Of a stretch of DNA of 64,000 nucleotides, positions 43,247-51,767 are shown piece by piece. The stretch covers positions 1-64,000 of the forward strand of contig NZ_CP060787.1 of NCBI RefSeq assembly GCF_014489555.1. Direction: 5' to 3'. Positions within the stretch are counted from its first letter, which is position 1. Each line of letters opens with the position of its first letter. The translations under genes and the position numbers were made by a program. A model generated the notes under the pieces. It saw only the letters and a program-made list of their open reading frames with translations, was not told where the DNA came from and searched no databases. Source of the DNA: Hymenobacter qilianensis (GTDB lineage Bacteria > Bacteroidota > Bacteroidia > Cytophagales > Hymenobacteraceae).

Positions 43247-44136
43247 ATGAAAAAGCTCTTTTTGCCCGCTTTCGTAGCGGTTGCGCTGGTACTAGCTCCC
43301 CCTAGGAAAGCATCCGCTCAGATGGTGGTAAATGACCCGCTGCACATGGGCGTACAGATTGGCGAATTCGCCAAGAAACTGCAACAGTGGTCCAGCACCG
43401 TGCAGAACTATCAGGTAGTAGCCGACGCCAAGCAGATTGCGGGCGTAACCAAGGACATTACCGGTCAGGTAAAGGACCTGACGCAGGAAGGGCTAGCGCT
43501 GCAGCGGCAGGTGCAGGCTGACTTGCGCAAAGTGCAAAGCATTACCGATTTGCGCCTTTCCAACCCCCAGGAGCTGTTTGTGCGCGCCCTGGCTATGAAT
43601 GGCCGGGCCCAAAGCAATCAGTATATGCCCGTCTACCAGAAAGCAGCGCGGCTGCGGCAAGCGCTGCAACTAACCAACCCGCAGCAGGACCTGAACACGG
43701 TGTATGATGTATTCTCCCGCTTTGGCTCCTCCTCTTCCGGGGCAGCAACCGGATGACGTCGGCCCAATACCAGGCGAAGCGCGAAGAATCTACGGTGTCC
43801 TCGTTTGCTTATCAAGAAATGGCCAACAAGCGCAAGATTGATACGGCGTTTGGGTACTACAAGATTGCGGATGAAATGACGCAGCAAAGCGTCGAATTGA
43901 ATGCCACGTTGAAGAATCCGGGACGCTACGCGATGACGGAAGGCGAACGGATGGCGGCGCTTAATACGTCCAATGAGAATCTAATTAAGGCGATGCAGCT
44001 GCGCTTGGAAGCTGACCGGCTGCTGTCGGAAGCCTCGCAAGCCAGTCCCTCCCAGCAGGCCGCCGAGGCGGTGTATGCGGATGTGCTGGTGCAGCAATCA
44101 CTACTTAAAATGGACCGCGCCCGGCCGCGTCGGTAA
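43247..44136 (+). CDS. TrbJ/TraI-like conjugation protein (probable frameshift)
   Basis: Signal peptide (FVAVALVLAPPRKASAQ) then long helical domains (FAKKLQQWSSTVQNYQVVAD, KDITGQVKDLTQEGLALQRQ), as in TrbJ/VirB5-like or Bacteroidota TraI proteins. A first part of 169 residues stops at 43756 and a second (127 residues, from ATG 43753) continues in another frame. One extra G in G4 43739-43742 reads SSSGGSNRMTSAQYQAKREE and would make one 297-residue protein. Since the junction is also a normal ATGA overlap, two genes are possible; the window's error pattern favours one. Confidence 0.6.
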
Positions 44137-44141
44137 CTGCG

Positions 44142-44681
44142 ATGAGAAAGCTGCTGCTAGTGGCGCTCGTTACGGTGGGGGCTGGCCTATCGCCCGCTCT
44201 GGCCCAACGCCACGTCAAACATATATCAGCCTGGGGGCACATATGGGCCGTTCCGAACAAGGCACCTACTACGAGCTTAGCTACTACTCCCTGCTCACCG
44301 ACCGGCTGGGAATCCGTCTTAGCGGCCTGCGCGAAGCGGGCAACCTAGGTAAGAAAGCGGGTGACTATGCCGCCTATCAGGGCCGCGTCCTGCTAGCTCC
44401 CCAACTCTTCCAAATCGGGGAAGTAATCTACGTGCATCTGCTCCTGGGCGCTGGTGGCCACTACGAGCGAACGAATCAAGGGGAACGAGGGAACTAGCCC
44501 CCAATGGCACCAAACCCCAACGCTTTAGTTTTGGCCCGCAAGCGGGGCCGAAGCAGACGTATTTCTAGGGAACCGCCTTTCCCTGGTGGCTACCGGCACG
44601 AAAGGCTATCAGATCGACCAGTCTTCTATCGACCAGTGGCCCGGTTATCTGAGTGCCGGCGTCCGGTATCACTTCCGCTAA
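44142..44681 (+). CDS. traO: TraO-type conjugation protein (three frameshifts)
   Basis: About 180 residues when repaired, the usual TraO size. Signal peptide (KLLLVALVTVGAGLSPALA), then an outer-membrane beta-barrel-like sequence (YISLGAHMGRSEQGTYYELS, GRVLLAPQLFQIGEVIYVHL, FSFGPQAGAEADVF) with the C-terminal signature SAGVRYHFR. Breaks: C3 44203-44205, G3 44489-44491 and G4 44543-44546, each cured by one base. It starts 5 bases after the previous gene. TraO is an envelope protein of conjugative elements in this phylum; the identification relies on place and repaired sequence. Confidence 0.65.
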
Positions 44682-44711
44682 TCCTTTTACCCATCCAATC
44701 AATTCTAACCA

Positions 44712-45106
44712 ATGAAACGACTTGCTACCCTGCTGCTGAACTGCGCTACCCTCGTGGCTACCAGCTGCTCCAAAGATGATAACGGCGTCACCCCTGTCGG
44801 GCCTAAGGACTATACAGTGGAGTACCGGGTTAGCTCCACTAGCAACCTGGTATCAGACTACATTTCCTACACTAACGCTACGGGTGGGACGACTACTCTT
44901 ACGAATGTGGCGCTGCCCGTTAGCTACAGCTTCACGCGCACGATGAAACAAGGGGATAGCGCTACGCTACTAGCCAGCCTCCCAGCCGGGGCACGGCTGC
45001 CTCGAACATCACGGTAGCTATCCTGCTGGATGGCAAAGAGGTTAAGAAGGAAACCGGCACTGGTGACCGGGCGCAAGCGGTGCCAGTATGGGTAATTGGG
45101 CAATAG
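44712..45106 (+). CDS. Small lipoprotein with beta-sandwich-like domain (one frameshift)
   Basis: 131 residues when repaired. Lipobox LVATSC (Cys about 19). The rest is a beta-rich periplasmic domain (DYTVEYRVSSTSNLVSDYIS, TTLTNVALPVSYSFTRTMKQ, ITVAILLDGKEVKKETGTGD), of MmpS/Ig-like type. A break in G4 44988-44991 ends the frame early; one extra G gives LPAGGTAASNITVAILLDGK and stop at 45104-45106. A small lipoprotein near the end of the tra operon; role unknown. Confidence 0.6.
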
Positions 45107-45143
45107 CCGCTTGGACATTTCATCTCCTCAAACCTTTTATCTT

Positions 45144-45295
45144 ATGCTGCTTTCTAGTAGTTTCCTATCGCTGCTCGCGGTTCTCTTCAAGACATTACTT
45201 GTCGCGGGGGCACGTTTTACGTTACGTTTATTCTCTGCTCCTACTTTCCAGCCGTGGGCAACTACTTCGTCAGGCTCTTTGGGTTCGACAAGTAA
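45144..45295 (+). CDS. Small hydrophobic protein (one probable frameshift)
   Basis: About 50 residues when one G is added to the run 45256-45258: LLSSSFLSLLAVLFKTLLVA, then basic ARFTLRLFSAPTF and QPWGNYFVRLFGFDK. One amphipathic or membrane helix. It may alternatively be the N-terminal part of the next protein, with a further break near 45293. No family recognised; weak support. Confidence 0.4.
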
Positions 45296-45328
45296 AGGGG
45301 GCCTTCTATCCACCCTTCAACTTCAGTG

Positions 45329-45885
45329 CTATGGCTGATTACGAAGAAGGTTATCTAGCCGCCCAAAACGCGCACGGCAACCGCCACTCAGCGAAAGCAA
45401 CTGGTGTGCTAGTGGGCCTCAGTGCACTGGCTGTAGTACGCCTAGTACCATTGGCCCTGCGCCTGCTGATGGAAACGATCGTATCGGTCCCATTTATCCT
45501 GTTGGCCCTGGCTGTTACTTACCCGCTAGACTTTCTAGGGTCGCGGTATAGTGAGGTTCGAATGCTGAGCATCGCCGCTATAACCTACGCGGGCCTCGCC
45601 CTGCTTTACTGGCTTAAAGGAGTGGCTATTGCCCTGCGCCGGCGCGGTGGCCGCTTATGGCTGCTGCCCTTTGCGGTATGCCTAACCGTGGTATGCCTGG
45701 TGCCAGCGGTGCTGCTGCATCTGCTTATTCTGTATGCGGTCCCAACCACCAGCGTACTGGTGGCGTGGTTGGTGCCGGTGGGCTTTGCCTTGTTAACGTA
45801 CAACCGCTACCGCTTTACGCAGGACTACGCCCCCACATTTACCCTGTGGGCCTACCGCTTGGGCTATCGGTCGGCTATTAAGTAG
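45329..45885 (+). CDS. Integral membrane protein at the end of the tra operon
   Basis: 185 residues from ATG 45329 (MADYEEGYLAAQNAHGNRHS); the frame is open further upstream but that part overlaps other frames. Four or five membrane helices (ATGVLVGLSALAVVRLVPLA, TIVSVPFILLALAVTYPLDF, AAITYAGLALLYWLKGVAIA, LWLLPFAVCLTVVCLVPAVL, TTSVLVAWLVPVGFALLTYN). No family recognised. Last gene before the operon terminator at 45901. Confidence 0.55.
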
Positions 45886-45900
45886 CAACGAATAAGCAGG

Positions 45901-45963
45901 GTGTTGTTAAATAAATAGGGAGAAGCTCCGAGTCGAAGCTTCTCCCTATTTATTTAACAACAC
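45901..45963 (+). terminator. Perfect 27-bp inverted repeat ending the tra operon
   Basis: Arms 45901-45927 and 45937-45963 match at all 27 positions around a 9-base loop (CCGAGTCGA). The inner half is GC-mixed (AGGGAGAAGCT), the outer half AT-rich (GTTAAATAAA). The structure begins 15 bases past the last tra gene. It is far longer than needed for termination; a mobile or protein-binding origin is possible. Confidence 0.75.
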
Positions 45964-46120
45964 TCACATTAGACACTAAGTAAAAAGACCATGAATGGGC
46001 AGCGAGGAAGCTAGTTTAGGGACGATAAGGCCGGCTTATCGGACCCTATGCAGCCGTTTTCACAACTTGTAGAAGGTCCTTTACTATATGTTATCCGACG
46101 TAGCAGAAGTAGTGCTCCCT

Positions 46121-46843
46121 CTACTTCGCCAGCTTAAGAGCACTCAGCTGATAGCTAAGTTGCACCTGCCACGTGCGATTGCGCGCGGACGTCAGCGGAC
46201 TAGCGGGCTCATAGCGCTCCGGAGTAAACGTATACGGCTGGTGCAACTTGGTCAACCCCGCTGCATAGCGGACCTCTAGGCCGAGGCGCGCGCCGAGCTG
46301 ATAACCCACGCCGGCCGTATAGCCCAGTTCCCAGCGCCGAAAGTCGCCGGTACCCCGGTCCGTTTCCGTGACGGGGTAAGGCAACCACTCTTGGCTGGTC
46401 TCGGGGCTAGTGCCTGGCCGCAAGATGTATTCCGTCCGCGCTTGCTGGCGCGCGGCCACCAAGTAGCTCAGCTGCGGCCCCACCAAGCCGAAGAACTTAC
46501 CGACTTGCCCCCGCACCAGCAGCGGTAGACTCACATAGTGAAGGCGGGTACGTTCCCGGCGCGTGTAGGCCCCAGAGCTTCCTTCCCAGCCTAACTGCCC
46601 TTCCTCCGTGGTCTTTACCCCGCGCTGCTCATATACTAATTCCGTTTGCAAGCCTACCCTCGTTGCGACGGGGTAGCGCAGCCAGCCGCCGGCCACCCCA
46701 CCCAGGCGGGCAGTGCTAGAGGAGGGTTGTTTAGAAGTGCTGGCCATTAGACCTCCTTTCAGACCTAGTTGCAGTTGTTGCGCCCGGCAGGGGCGGGTGG
46801 CGGCCAGCACGAATAGGCCAACCAGGAGAGTAGCGTAGCGCAT
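46121..46843 (-). CDS. Outer-membrane beta-barrel protein (PorT-like)
   Basis: 240 residues from ATG 46843. Signal peptide (YATLLVGLFVLAATRPCRAQ), then beta strands alternating with turns: LQLGLKGGLMASTSK, VGLQTELVYEQRGVK, LHYVSLPLLVRGQVG, FFGLVGPQLSYLVAA, LGYTAGVGYQLGARLGLEVR, and the typical ending WQVQLSYQL. Porin-family outer-membrane protein of Bacteroidota; ligand unknown. The upstream frame reaches back into the VNTR (46957-47074), but the signal peptide fixes the start at 46843. Confidence 0.8.
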   Translation of the reverse strand: MRYATLLVGLFVLAATRPCRAQQLQLGLKGGLMASTSKQPSSSTARLGGVAGGWLRYPVATRVGLQTELVYEQRGVKTTEEGQLGWEGSSGAYTRRERTRLHYVSLPLLVRGQVGKFFGLVGPQLSYLVAARQQARTEYILRPGTSPETSQEWLPYPVTETDRGTGDFRRWELGYTAGVGYQLGARLGLEVRYAAGLTKLHQPYTFTPERYEPASPLTSARNRTWQVQLSYQLSALKLAK

Positions 46844-46956
46844 AAGAAGCCCGGGTGAATAACCCGTGAGCAGAGGAGCCGGTGCGCCCCCAAAAGGTTG
46901 CACATCTCCCAGCAGTAAGGGAGGCTTGGGCTTCTCCTCTAATACTACCACACTGC

Positions 46957-47074
46957 AGGCACTCAGGCACTCAGGCACTCAGGCGAGTAGGCGAGTAGGC
47001 GAGTAGGCGAGTAGGCGAGTAGGCGAGTAGGCGAGTAGGCGAGTAGGCGAGTAGGCGAGTAGGCGAGTAGGCGA
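46957..47074. repeat. 8-bp tandem repeats upstream of the beta-barrel gene
   Basis: Three copies of AGGCACTC (46957-46980) run straight into eleven perfect copies of AGGCGAGT (46981-47068) and a partial twelfth. The unit is 8 bp. The array lies 114 bases upstream of the beta-barrel start. Perfect short repeats change copy number by slippage, so it may vary between strains and may affect the promoter of the gene. Confidence 0.9.
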
Positions 47075-47138
47075 AGAATGTTTTTATTCCGAGATCGCTC
47101 TTATAAATGCCATTATGTCAAAATGGGTTGTTTTAAGC

Positions 47139-47501
47139 TTAGACTGAGTCATTCAATAAGTGCTGCAGGTCGGCCGGAAGGGGCATGGGCTGCTCGGGCG
47201 AGACGTTGGCCCCGCCGGTATTGCCGGTGGGCACGCGGCCGAATAAGGACATGAAGAATCCGAACACAATGCGCGGCAGCTGCCCCAGGATTTCGCGCCG
47301 GTCGCCGGTGCGCCAGCCGTGACGCAGCATGAGCAGGTGGGTGTATGTGTGCGGCAGGGCCCAGCGCTGCCCCAGGATGTGGGCCCGCTCGAGGTGCTTA
47401 AAAGCCGTCGGCAGGTCCTGTCGGGCGGTGGCCAGGCGGGCGGCGTGCAACTCGGCTTGGAAGTGCGGCCGTAAGCGGACCGGGAGGCGAAGGTAAAACA
47501 T
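47139..47501 (-). CDS. DUF3703 family protein
   Basis: 120 residues from ATG 47501 (MFYLRLPVRLRPHFQAELHA). Conserved family blocks: AFKHLERAHILGQRWALPHT then LLMLRHGWRTGDRREILGQL then GRVPTGNTGGANVSPEQPMP. The family has no known function but is found next to metal-efflux genes, as here. Frame is open upstream, but family similarity begins at the chosen Met. Confidence 0.82.
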   Translation of the reverse strand: MFYLRLPVRLRPHFQAELHAARLATARQDLPTAFKHLERAHILGQRWALPHTYTHLLMLRHGWRTGDRREILGQLPRIVFGFFMSLFGRVPTGNTGGANVSPEQPMPLPADLQHLLNDSV

Positions 47502-47511
47502 GGGCTTAGGC

Positions 47512-47781
47512 TTAGAAATCAGGTAGCAATTTATTCTTTTTCGACCCGGCTTGGTGCGCGAGCCGGTGCCACCGCCGCTGGCGCCACCAGTAGAACCCGG
47601 CGGCAATGCCCGTCACCAACAGCGTGAGTCTCAAGGGGGCCAAATTGTGTTTGTGCGGCACGTAAACGACTGGCACGGCCAAGTGACGCGACGGAGCTTT
47701 CTCCATGCTCAACAGGGGGTGCCAGTTGTTTACGTGCCAACTCGAAGCCGTTGCCTGGCAGTTTCTTCCGTATGATGTCAC
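47512..47781 (-). pseudogene. Fragment of a second SRPBCC-like gene
   Basis: The tail LLVTGIAAGFYWWRQRRWHRLA nearly equals the C-terminus of the intact SRPBCC-like protein at 51768-52217 (LVTGFAAGFYWWRQRRWVRL), and the DNA is almost identical over about 50 bases (47560-47612 and 51807-51857). The preceding 40 codons do not match well. It appears to be a partial duplication with a degraded N-terminal part. No start is supported. Confidence 0.6.
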
Positions 47782-48070
47782 CTCCTTAGCCGTTGATGAG
47801 CAGCTGACGGTAAAGGTGGCGAAACATGGTCAGCTACCAGAGCAGCTCAAGCCCCGCTCACCGGCCATCGAATAGAACCCTGACTGGGACTTGTGCAGTA
47901 CCTGCTACTCCCCCAACAAACAAGTCGGGGGAGCGCTCCGGTAACGCGGGTATTCATAGTTCCCCCCCCCGGGTGGGGGCGTGCTCGGACGGGGGATGGT
48001 GGAGGGCGGCAGTGGTTTTCTGGAAACGAGCCAGTGCGTAGCTTGCGCGCCCCCGCTTTACCGTGCCCCC

Positions 48071-48457
48071 ATGAGCAGTTCCCCCGTCGAGAAGTCACCC
48101 GTTCAGCTCTTTGACCTGCTGGTAGAGCTATTACTAAGCAAGGACGTGCCGGAGAAGCTGGTTGCCAGTCGCCTCAAGCCCTTCGTCCGCGCAAGCCGCC
48201 CAGAGCCTGATCGGCTGGGGCGCAAGTTTCTCATCACGCAGGGACCCGGTTTCCAGTTAACCGCCACGTTTGAGAAGCCAACCTTCGACCTCTACCAGGT
48301 CACGGCCCGGCTGACGCCGGCGGCCTATGCGCAGATAAAAGCGCACGCCCAAGCCCTGGCGTCGGTTCCCAAAACCGGGGCCGCCTGGAAAAACAGCTGG
48401 CTCGGCCTGTGGCCCCAGTGGAAGGTGAGCCGGGGCGACGCCCCCGGCAAGCCGTAA
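48071..48457 (+). CDS. Hypothetical protein in the metal region
   Basis: 128 residues from ATG 48071. No family recognised. It is helical at first (PVQLFDLLVELLLSKDVPEK) then mixed (ITQGPGFQLTATFEKPTFDL), with a basic end. It lies on the opposite strand from its neighbours and has no clear partner, so it is less certain than the others. Confidence 0.5.
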   Translation: MSSSPVEKSPVQLFDLLVELLLSKDVPEKLVASRLKPFVRASRPEPDRLGRKFLITQGPGFQLTATFEKPTFDLYQVTARLTPAAYAQIKAHAQALASVPKTGAAWKNSWLGLWPQWKVSRGDAPGKP

Positions 48458-48531
48458 CAGCCCGCTTCATGGGGGTGCTGCCGGGCCAGAAATTCATTGT
48501 CTTTACGCGAAGCTAACCCCCGGCTGGGCCG

Positions 48532-49239
48532 CTAGGGCGTGGGCCGGGCCGCCCGTTGCCCGGCGGTCAAGGCTTCCAGCTCCCGCTGCTGCGCGGCCAA
48601 CCAGTGCGCGGCGAGGGTTTTTGGTTGGGCTTGCCGGCCGTAGCGCAGCTCGGTTTGGGCCAGCACCAGGCCACTTTGGTAAAACAAGGCCGCCAGGGCC
48701 GCAAACTCCTCGTCGGGTGTGCCCGCCGGCACGGGCGTTGCCAGCGGGCGGTGAACGCGTTGCAGGGCCTGTTGCAGGGCGCGCACCTGGGTAGGAGACG
48801 TCGCCCGGAAGTCGGTTCCCGGGCGGTGCTGGTTTACGCGTAGGGCTTCGAGCTCCTGTAGATTGCGCTCGCTGCGGTGGCGCAAGGTATCCGCGGCCAG
48901 GCGCAGCGCCGCATTTTTACCCCCGCGCAGGTACGCCTGTGCCAGGTCCAGGCCGCTGTGGTGGTACACCTCCAGCAGGTGGAGGAAGATGTGGTCGGAG
49001 TTTTCCACCGAGTTGTTGTGGCGCACCTCGTCCCCCAGGGCCGCCACAATGCGGCGGGCCGTGGCCGGTTCTCCCGGCGGATCGAAGTGGGTTACCGGCT
49101 CGCGGGCGTCCCCGTGCGACGGGGGCGGGAGGGGCGCGGGCGGCGTGGCTTCGGGTGCTGGCTTTTGGTCACACCCGCTCAGGGCCAGCGTGGAAAGTAA
49201 ACAAAGGAAAGGAAGCGGAGCGAAGCGAAGGCGCAACAT
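48532..49239 (-). CDS. Putative lipoprotein with two helical repeats
   Basis: 235 residues. Signal peptide with lipobox LALSGC (Cys about 23), a Pro-rich linker, then two similar helical units (HIFLHLLEVYHHSGLDLAQA then RHRSERNLQELEALRVNQHR; and FAALAALFYQSGLVLAQTEL then HWLAAQQRELEALTAGQRA). The duplicated pattern of YHHSGLDLAQAYL and FYQSGLVLAQTEL suggests internal duplication of a four-helix unit, like DUF305-type proteins. Probably periplasmic and perhaps metal-binding through its histidines. Last gene of the minus-strand metal cluster. Confidence 0.6.
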   Translation of the reverse strand: MLRLRFAPLPFLCLLSTLALSGCDQKPAPEATPPAPLPPPSHGDAREPVTHFDPPGEPATARRIVAALGDEVRHNNSVENSDHIFLHLLEVYHHSGLDLAQAYLRGGKNAALRLAADTLRHRSERNLQELEALRVNQHRPGTDFRATSPTQVRALQQALQRVHRPLATPVPAGTPDEEFAALAALFYQSGLVLAQTELRYGRQAQPKTLAAHWLAAQQRELEALTAGQRAARPTP

Positions 49240-49345
49240 GAATGACAGGGCTTAGTTAGGAGAACGCCGACGGGAACAACCAAAACCGCCAACACCCCGT
49301 CGGGGGCTGCCGGCGCGCGCGAGGGGGAGAAGGGACGCGGGCAGC

Positions 49346-50767
49346 TTACATATTGAGGGCCCCGATGCCCGCCGCGTTGAGGCAGGCTTCCTTGAAGGCT
49401 TCGGCGTAGGTGGGGTGGGCGTGCGACATCAGGCCCACGTCCTCCGCCGCCCCACGGAAGCTCATCACAGCTACCGCTTCGGCGATGATGTCGGCGATGC
49501 GCGCGCCGATCATGTGCACGCCCAGAATTTCGTCGGTCTGCGCGTCGGTTAGCACCTTCACCAGCCCTTCAGTGTCCGACCCGGCCACGGCCCGGCCCGA
49601 GGCCGAGTAGGGGAAGGTGCCCACCTGGTAGGCCTTGCCCTGGTCTTTCAGCTGCTCCTCGGTGTAGCCCACGCCGGCCACCTCGGGCCAGGTATAGACC
49701 ACGCCCGGAATGAGCAGGTAGTTGACTTGCGGGGCATGGCCAGCAATGCGCTCGGCCACGAACACGCCCTCGTCGGAGGCCTTGTGCGCGAGCATGGCCC
49801 CGCGCACCACGTCGCCCAGGGCCCAGATGCCGGGCACGTTGGTTTGCAGCTCGTCGTTGACGTTCACTCGGCCCTTCTCGTCCACTTCCACGCCGGCCGC
49901 GGCCAGGTTCAGGCCGTCGGTGTAGGGTCGGCGGCCCACCGAGACCAGGCAATAGTCGCCCGCCAGCTGCAGGTCGGCGCCGCCGGCGGCCGGGGTGGCC
50001 GTCAGCTTCACCGTTTCGCCTTCCCGCGTCACGGCCGTGACCTTGTGGGACAGGTAGAATTCCAGGCCCTGCTTTTTCAAAGAGCGCAGCAACTCCTTGC
50101 CCAGGGTGCGGTCCATGGTGGGGATGATGGCGTCGGTGTATTCCACGACCGACACCTGGCTGCCCAGGCGGGCGTACACTGAGCCCAGCTCCAGGCCGAT
50201 GACGCCGCCGCCCACGATAATCAGGTGCCGGGGCAGCTCGCGCAGGGCTAGCGCCTCGGTGCTGGTGATGACGCGCTCCTTGTCCAGGGTGATGAAGGGC
50301 AGGGTGCTGGGCTTGGAGCCGGTGGCGATGATGATGTTTTTGGCCGTGAGCTGCTGCGCTTCCCCACCGTTCCCTGCCGCGGGCACGACCTGCACGGTGG
50401 TGGCGTCCACGAAGGAAGCCACGCCGTGAATGACGTCCACCTTGTTTTTCTTCATCAGGTACACCACCCCGTCGCATACCTTGCTCACGACTTTGTCTTT
50501 ACGGTCCATCAGGCGGGGCAAATCGGCGCGCAGGTTATCGGCGTCGATGCCGTGCTCGGCGAACTGGTGGGTGGCTTTCTGGTAGAGCTCCGTGGATTCG
50601 AGCACCGCCTTGCTGGGGATGCAGCCCACGTTGAGGCAGGTGCCGCCCAGGGTGGGATACTTTTCGATGAGGGCCGTTTTCAGGCCCAGCTGCCCGCAGC
50701 GCACGGCCGCGATGTAGCCGCCGGGGCCGGAGCCGATGATGAGAACGTCGTAGGAAGTAGCGGGCAT
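49346..50767 (-). CDS. lpdA: Dihydrolipoyl dehydrogenase
   Basis: 473 residues from ATG 50767 (MPATSYDVLIIGSGPGGYIA); an upstream in-frame start would overlap the CDF gene. FAD fold VLIIGSGPGGYIAAVRCGQL, redox disulfide GGTCLNVGCIPSK, NAD fold LIIVGGGVIGLELGSVYARL, and the C-terminal catalytic pair HAHPTYAEAFKEA with His and Glu. It oxidises dihydrolipoamide with NAD in 2-oxoacid dehydrogenase complexes. Here it lies among metal-efflux genes without E1/E2 genes, so it could be recruited to redox or thiol stress. Related to MerA, but without the MerA-specific N-terminal and C-terminal cysteines. Confidence 0.92.
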   Translation of the reverse strand: MPATSYDVLIIGSGPGGYIAAVRCGQLGLKTALIEKYPTLGGTCLNVGCIPSKAVLESTELYQKATHQFAEHGIDADNLRADLPRLMDRKDKVVSKVCDGVVYLMKKNKVDVIHGVASFVDATTVQVVPAAGNGGEAQQLTAKNIIIATGSKPSTLPFITLDKERVITSTEALALRELPRHLIIVGGGVIGLELGSVYARLGSQVSVVEYTDAIIPTMDRTLGKELLRSLKKQGLEFYLSHKVTAVTREGETVKLTATPAAGGADLQLAGDYCLVSVGRRPYTDGLNLAAAGVEVDEKGRVNVNDELQTNVPGIWALGDVVRGAMLAHKASDEGVFVAERIAGHAPQVNYLLIPGVVYTWPEVAGVGYTEEQLKDQGKAYQVGTFPYSASGRAVAGSDTEGLVKVLTDAQTDEILGVHMIGARIADIIAEAVAVMSFRGAAEDVGLMSHAHPTYAEAFKEACLNAAGIGALNM

Positions 50768-50813
50768 GAGCGGAGTGGGAGCGAATGAAGGGTGGGAAAG
50801 GAGCTGGGGACTT

Positions 50814-51710
50814 TTACAAGTGGGTTTCGTGCCGGGCAAAGTCGCCGCGCTCCACCTGAATGGTGGCGTGCTGCACGGCGTGCTTCCCCGTCACGTAGGC
50901 ATGGGCCCGCGCCAGCACCTCGTCGTGCAGGGCCCCGTCGGCCAGCACCACGTGGGCGCTGAGGGCATTGACGCCGGAGGTGAGCGACCAGGCGTGCAGG
51001 TCGTGCACGGCGGCCACGCCCGGCTCGGCCAGCAGGCCCTGGCGCAGGGCTTCCAGGTTCACGTCGGCCGGGGTGCCTTCCAGCAGTACGCCCACAGCTT
51101 CCTTGAGCAGGGTCCAGGTGCGGGGCAGGATAAACAGGCCGATGAAGGCCGAGAGCAGCGGGTCGGCGTAGTACCAGCCGGTGGTGAGCATGATGATACC
51201 CGCCGCGATGACGCCGATGGAGGTGAGCATGTCCGAGAGCACCTCGAAGTAGGCGCCCTTCATGTTCAGGCTCTCGCTCTTGCCCTGGCGCAGCAGGTAC
51301 ATGCAGTACAGATTAATAATTAGGCCCACGCTGGCGACCCAGAGCATGGAGGTGCTTTCCACTTTGGGCGGGTCGAGAAAGCGAAAATAGGCCTCGTAGA
51401 GAATGTAGAGCGAAATCAGGATGAGCACCACCGCGTTGGTGAGGGCCGCCAGAATCTCGAAGCGGTAGTAGCCGTAGGTGCGCTCGGGCGTGGCGGGCTT
51501 CTCGGCAAAGCGGATGGCCAGCAACGCCAGGCCCACGCCGGCCACGTCGGTGAGCATGTGGCCCGCGTCGGCCAGCAGTGCCAGGCTCCCGGTGAGGTAA
51601 CCGCCCACGACTTCGGCGACCAGGTAGGCCAGGGTCAGGAAAAACACGATGGTCAACTGGCGCTTGTTGCGTCCGGCGGCGCTGCCGCTCATGCCGTGGC
51701 TACTGCTCAT
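50814..51710 (-). CDS. Cation diffusion facilitator (CzcD-like Zn/Co/Cd exporter)
   Basis: 298 residues, six membrane helices (LTIVFFLTLAYLVAEVVGGY, SLALLADAGHMLTDVAGVGL, and so on) and a C-terminal cytosolic domain (VAAVHDLHAWSLTSGVNALS). TM2 has the canonical HxxxD ligands in ADAGHMLTD; TM5 reads AYFEVLSDMLTSIG, with Glu instead of His at the first ligand and Asp kept. Proton antiporter that exports Zn and similar ions. Starts 57 bases after the SRPBCC gene and lies before lpdA, 46 bases apart; same direction, likely one transcript. Confidence 0.9.
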   Translation of the reverse strand: MSSSHGMSGSAAGRNKRQLTIVFFLTLAYLVAEVVGGYLTGSLALLADAGHMLTDVAGVGLALLAIRFAEKPATPERTYGYYRFEILAALTNAVVLILISLYILYEAYFRFLDPPKVESTSMLWVASVGLIINLYCMYLLRQGKSESLNMKGAYFEVLSDMLTSIGVIAAGIIMLTTGWYYADPLLSAFIGLFILPRTWTLLKEAVGVLLEGTPADVNLEALRQGLLAEPGVAAVHDLHAWSLTSGVNALSAHVVLADGALHDEVLARAHAYVTGKHAVQHATIQVERGDFARHETHL

Positions 51711-51767
51711 GGGGTGTGGGGTAGGAAAGTGAATTACTTACTAAGGCAGCGGATGCTGCGCGAAAAA

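Noticed and set aside
43739..43756. Programmed frameshift or overlap in the TrbJ-like gene
   Set aside because: A plain ATGA overlap is possible, but the run fits the window-wide deletion pattern; no slippery heptamer with a following structure is evident.
38223..45295. The tra genes as decayed pseudogenes
   Set aside because: All breaks are one missing G or C in a G/C run and both sides keep family-like sequence; sequencing error is the simpler explanation.
46957..47074. Tandem repeats as a CRISPR array
   Set aside because: Units are contiguous 8-mers with no spacers.
49569..50477. 302-codon frame within the lpdA region
   Set aside because: Different frame of the same strand as lpdA with Arg/Gly-rich composition; lpdA itself is complete and conserved.
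49346..50767. lpdA as a mercuric reductase (merA)
   Set aside because: It lacks the N-terminal metal-binding domain and the C-terminal cysteine pair of MerA and has no mer neighbours.
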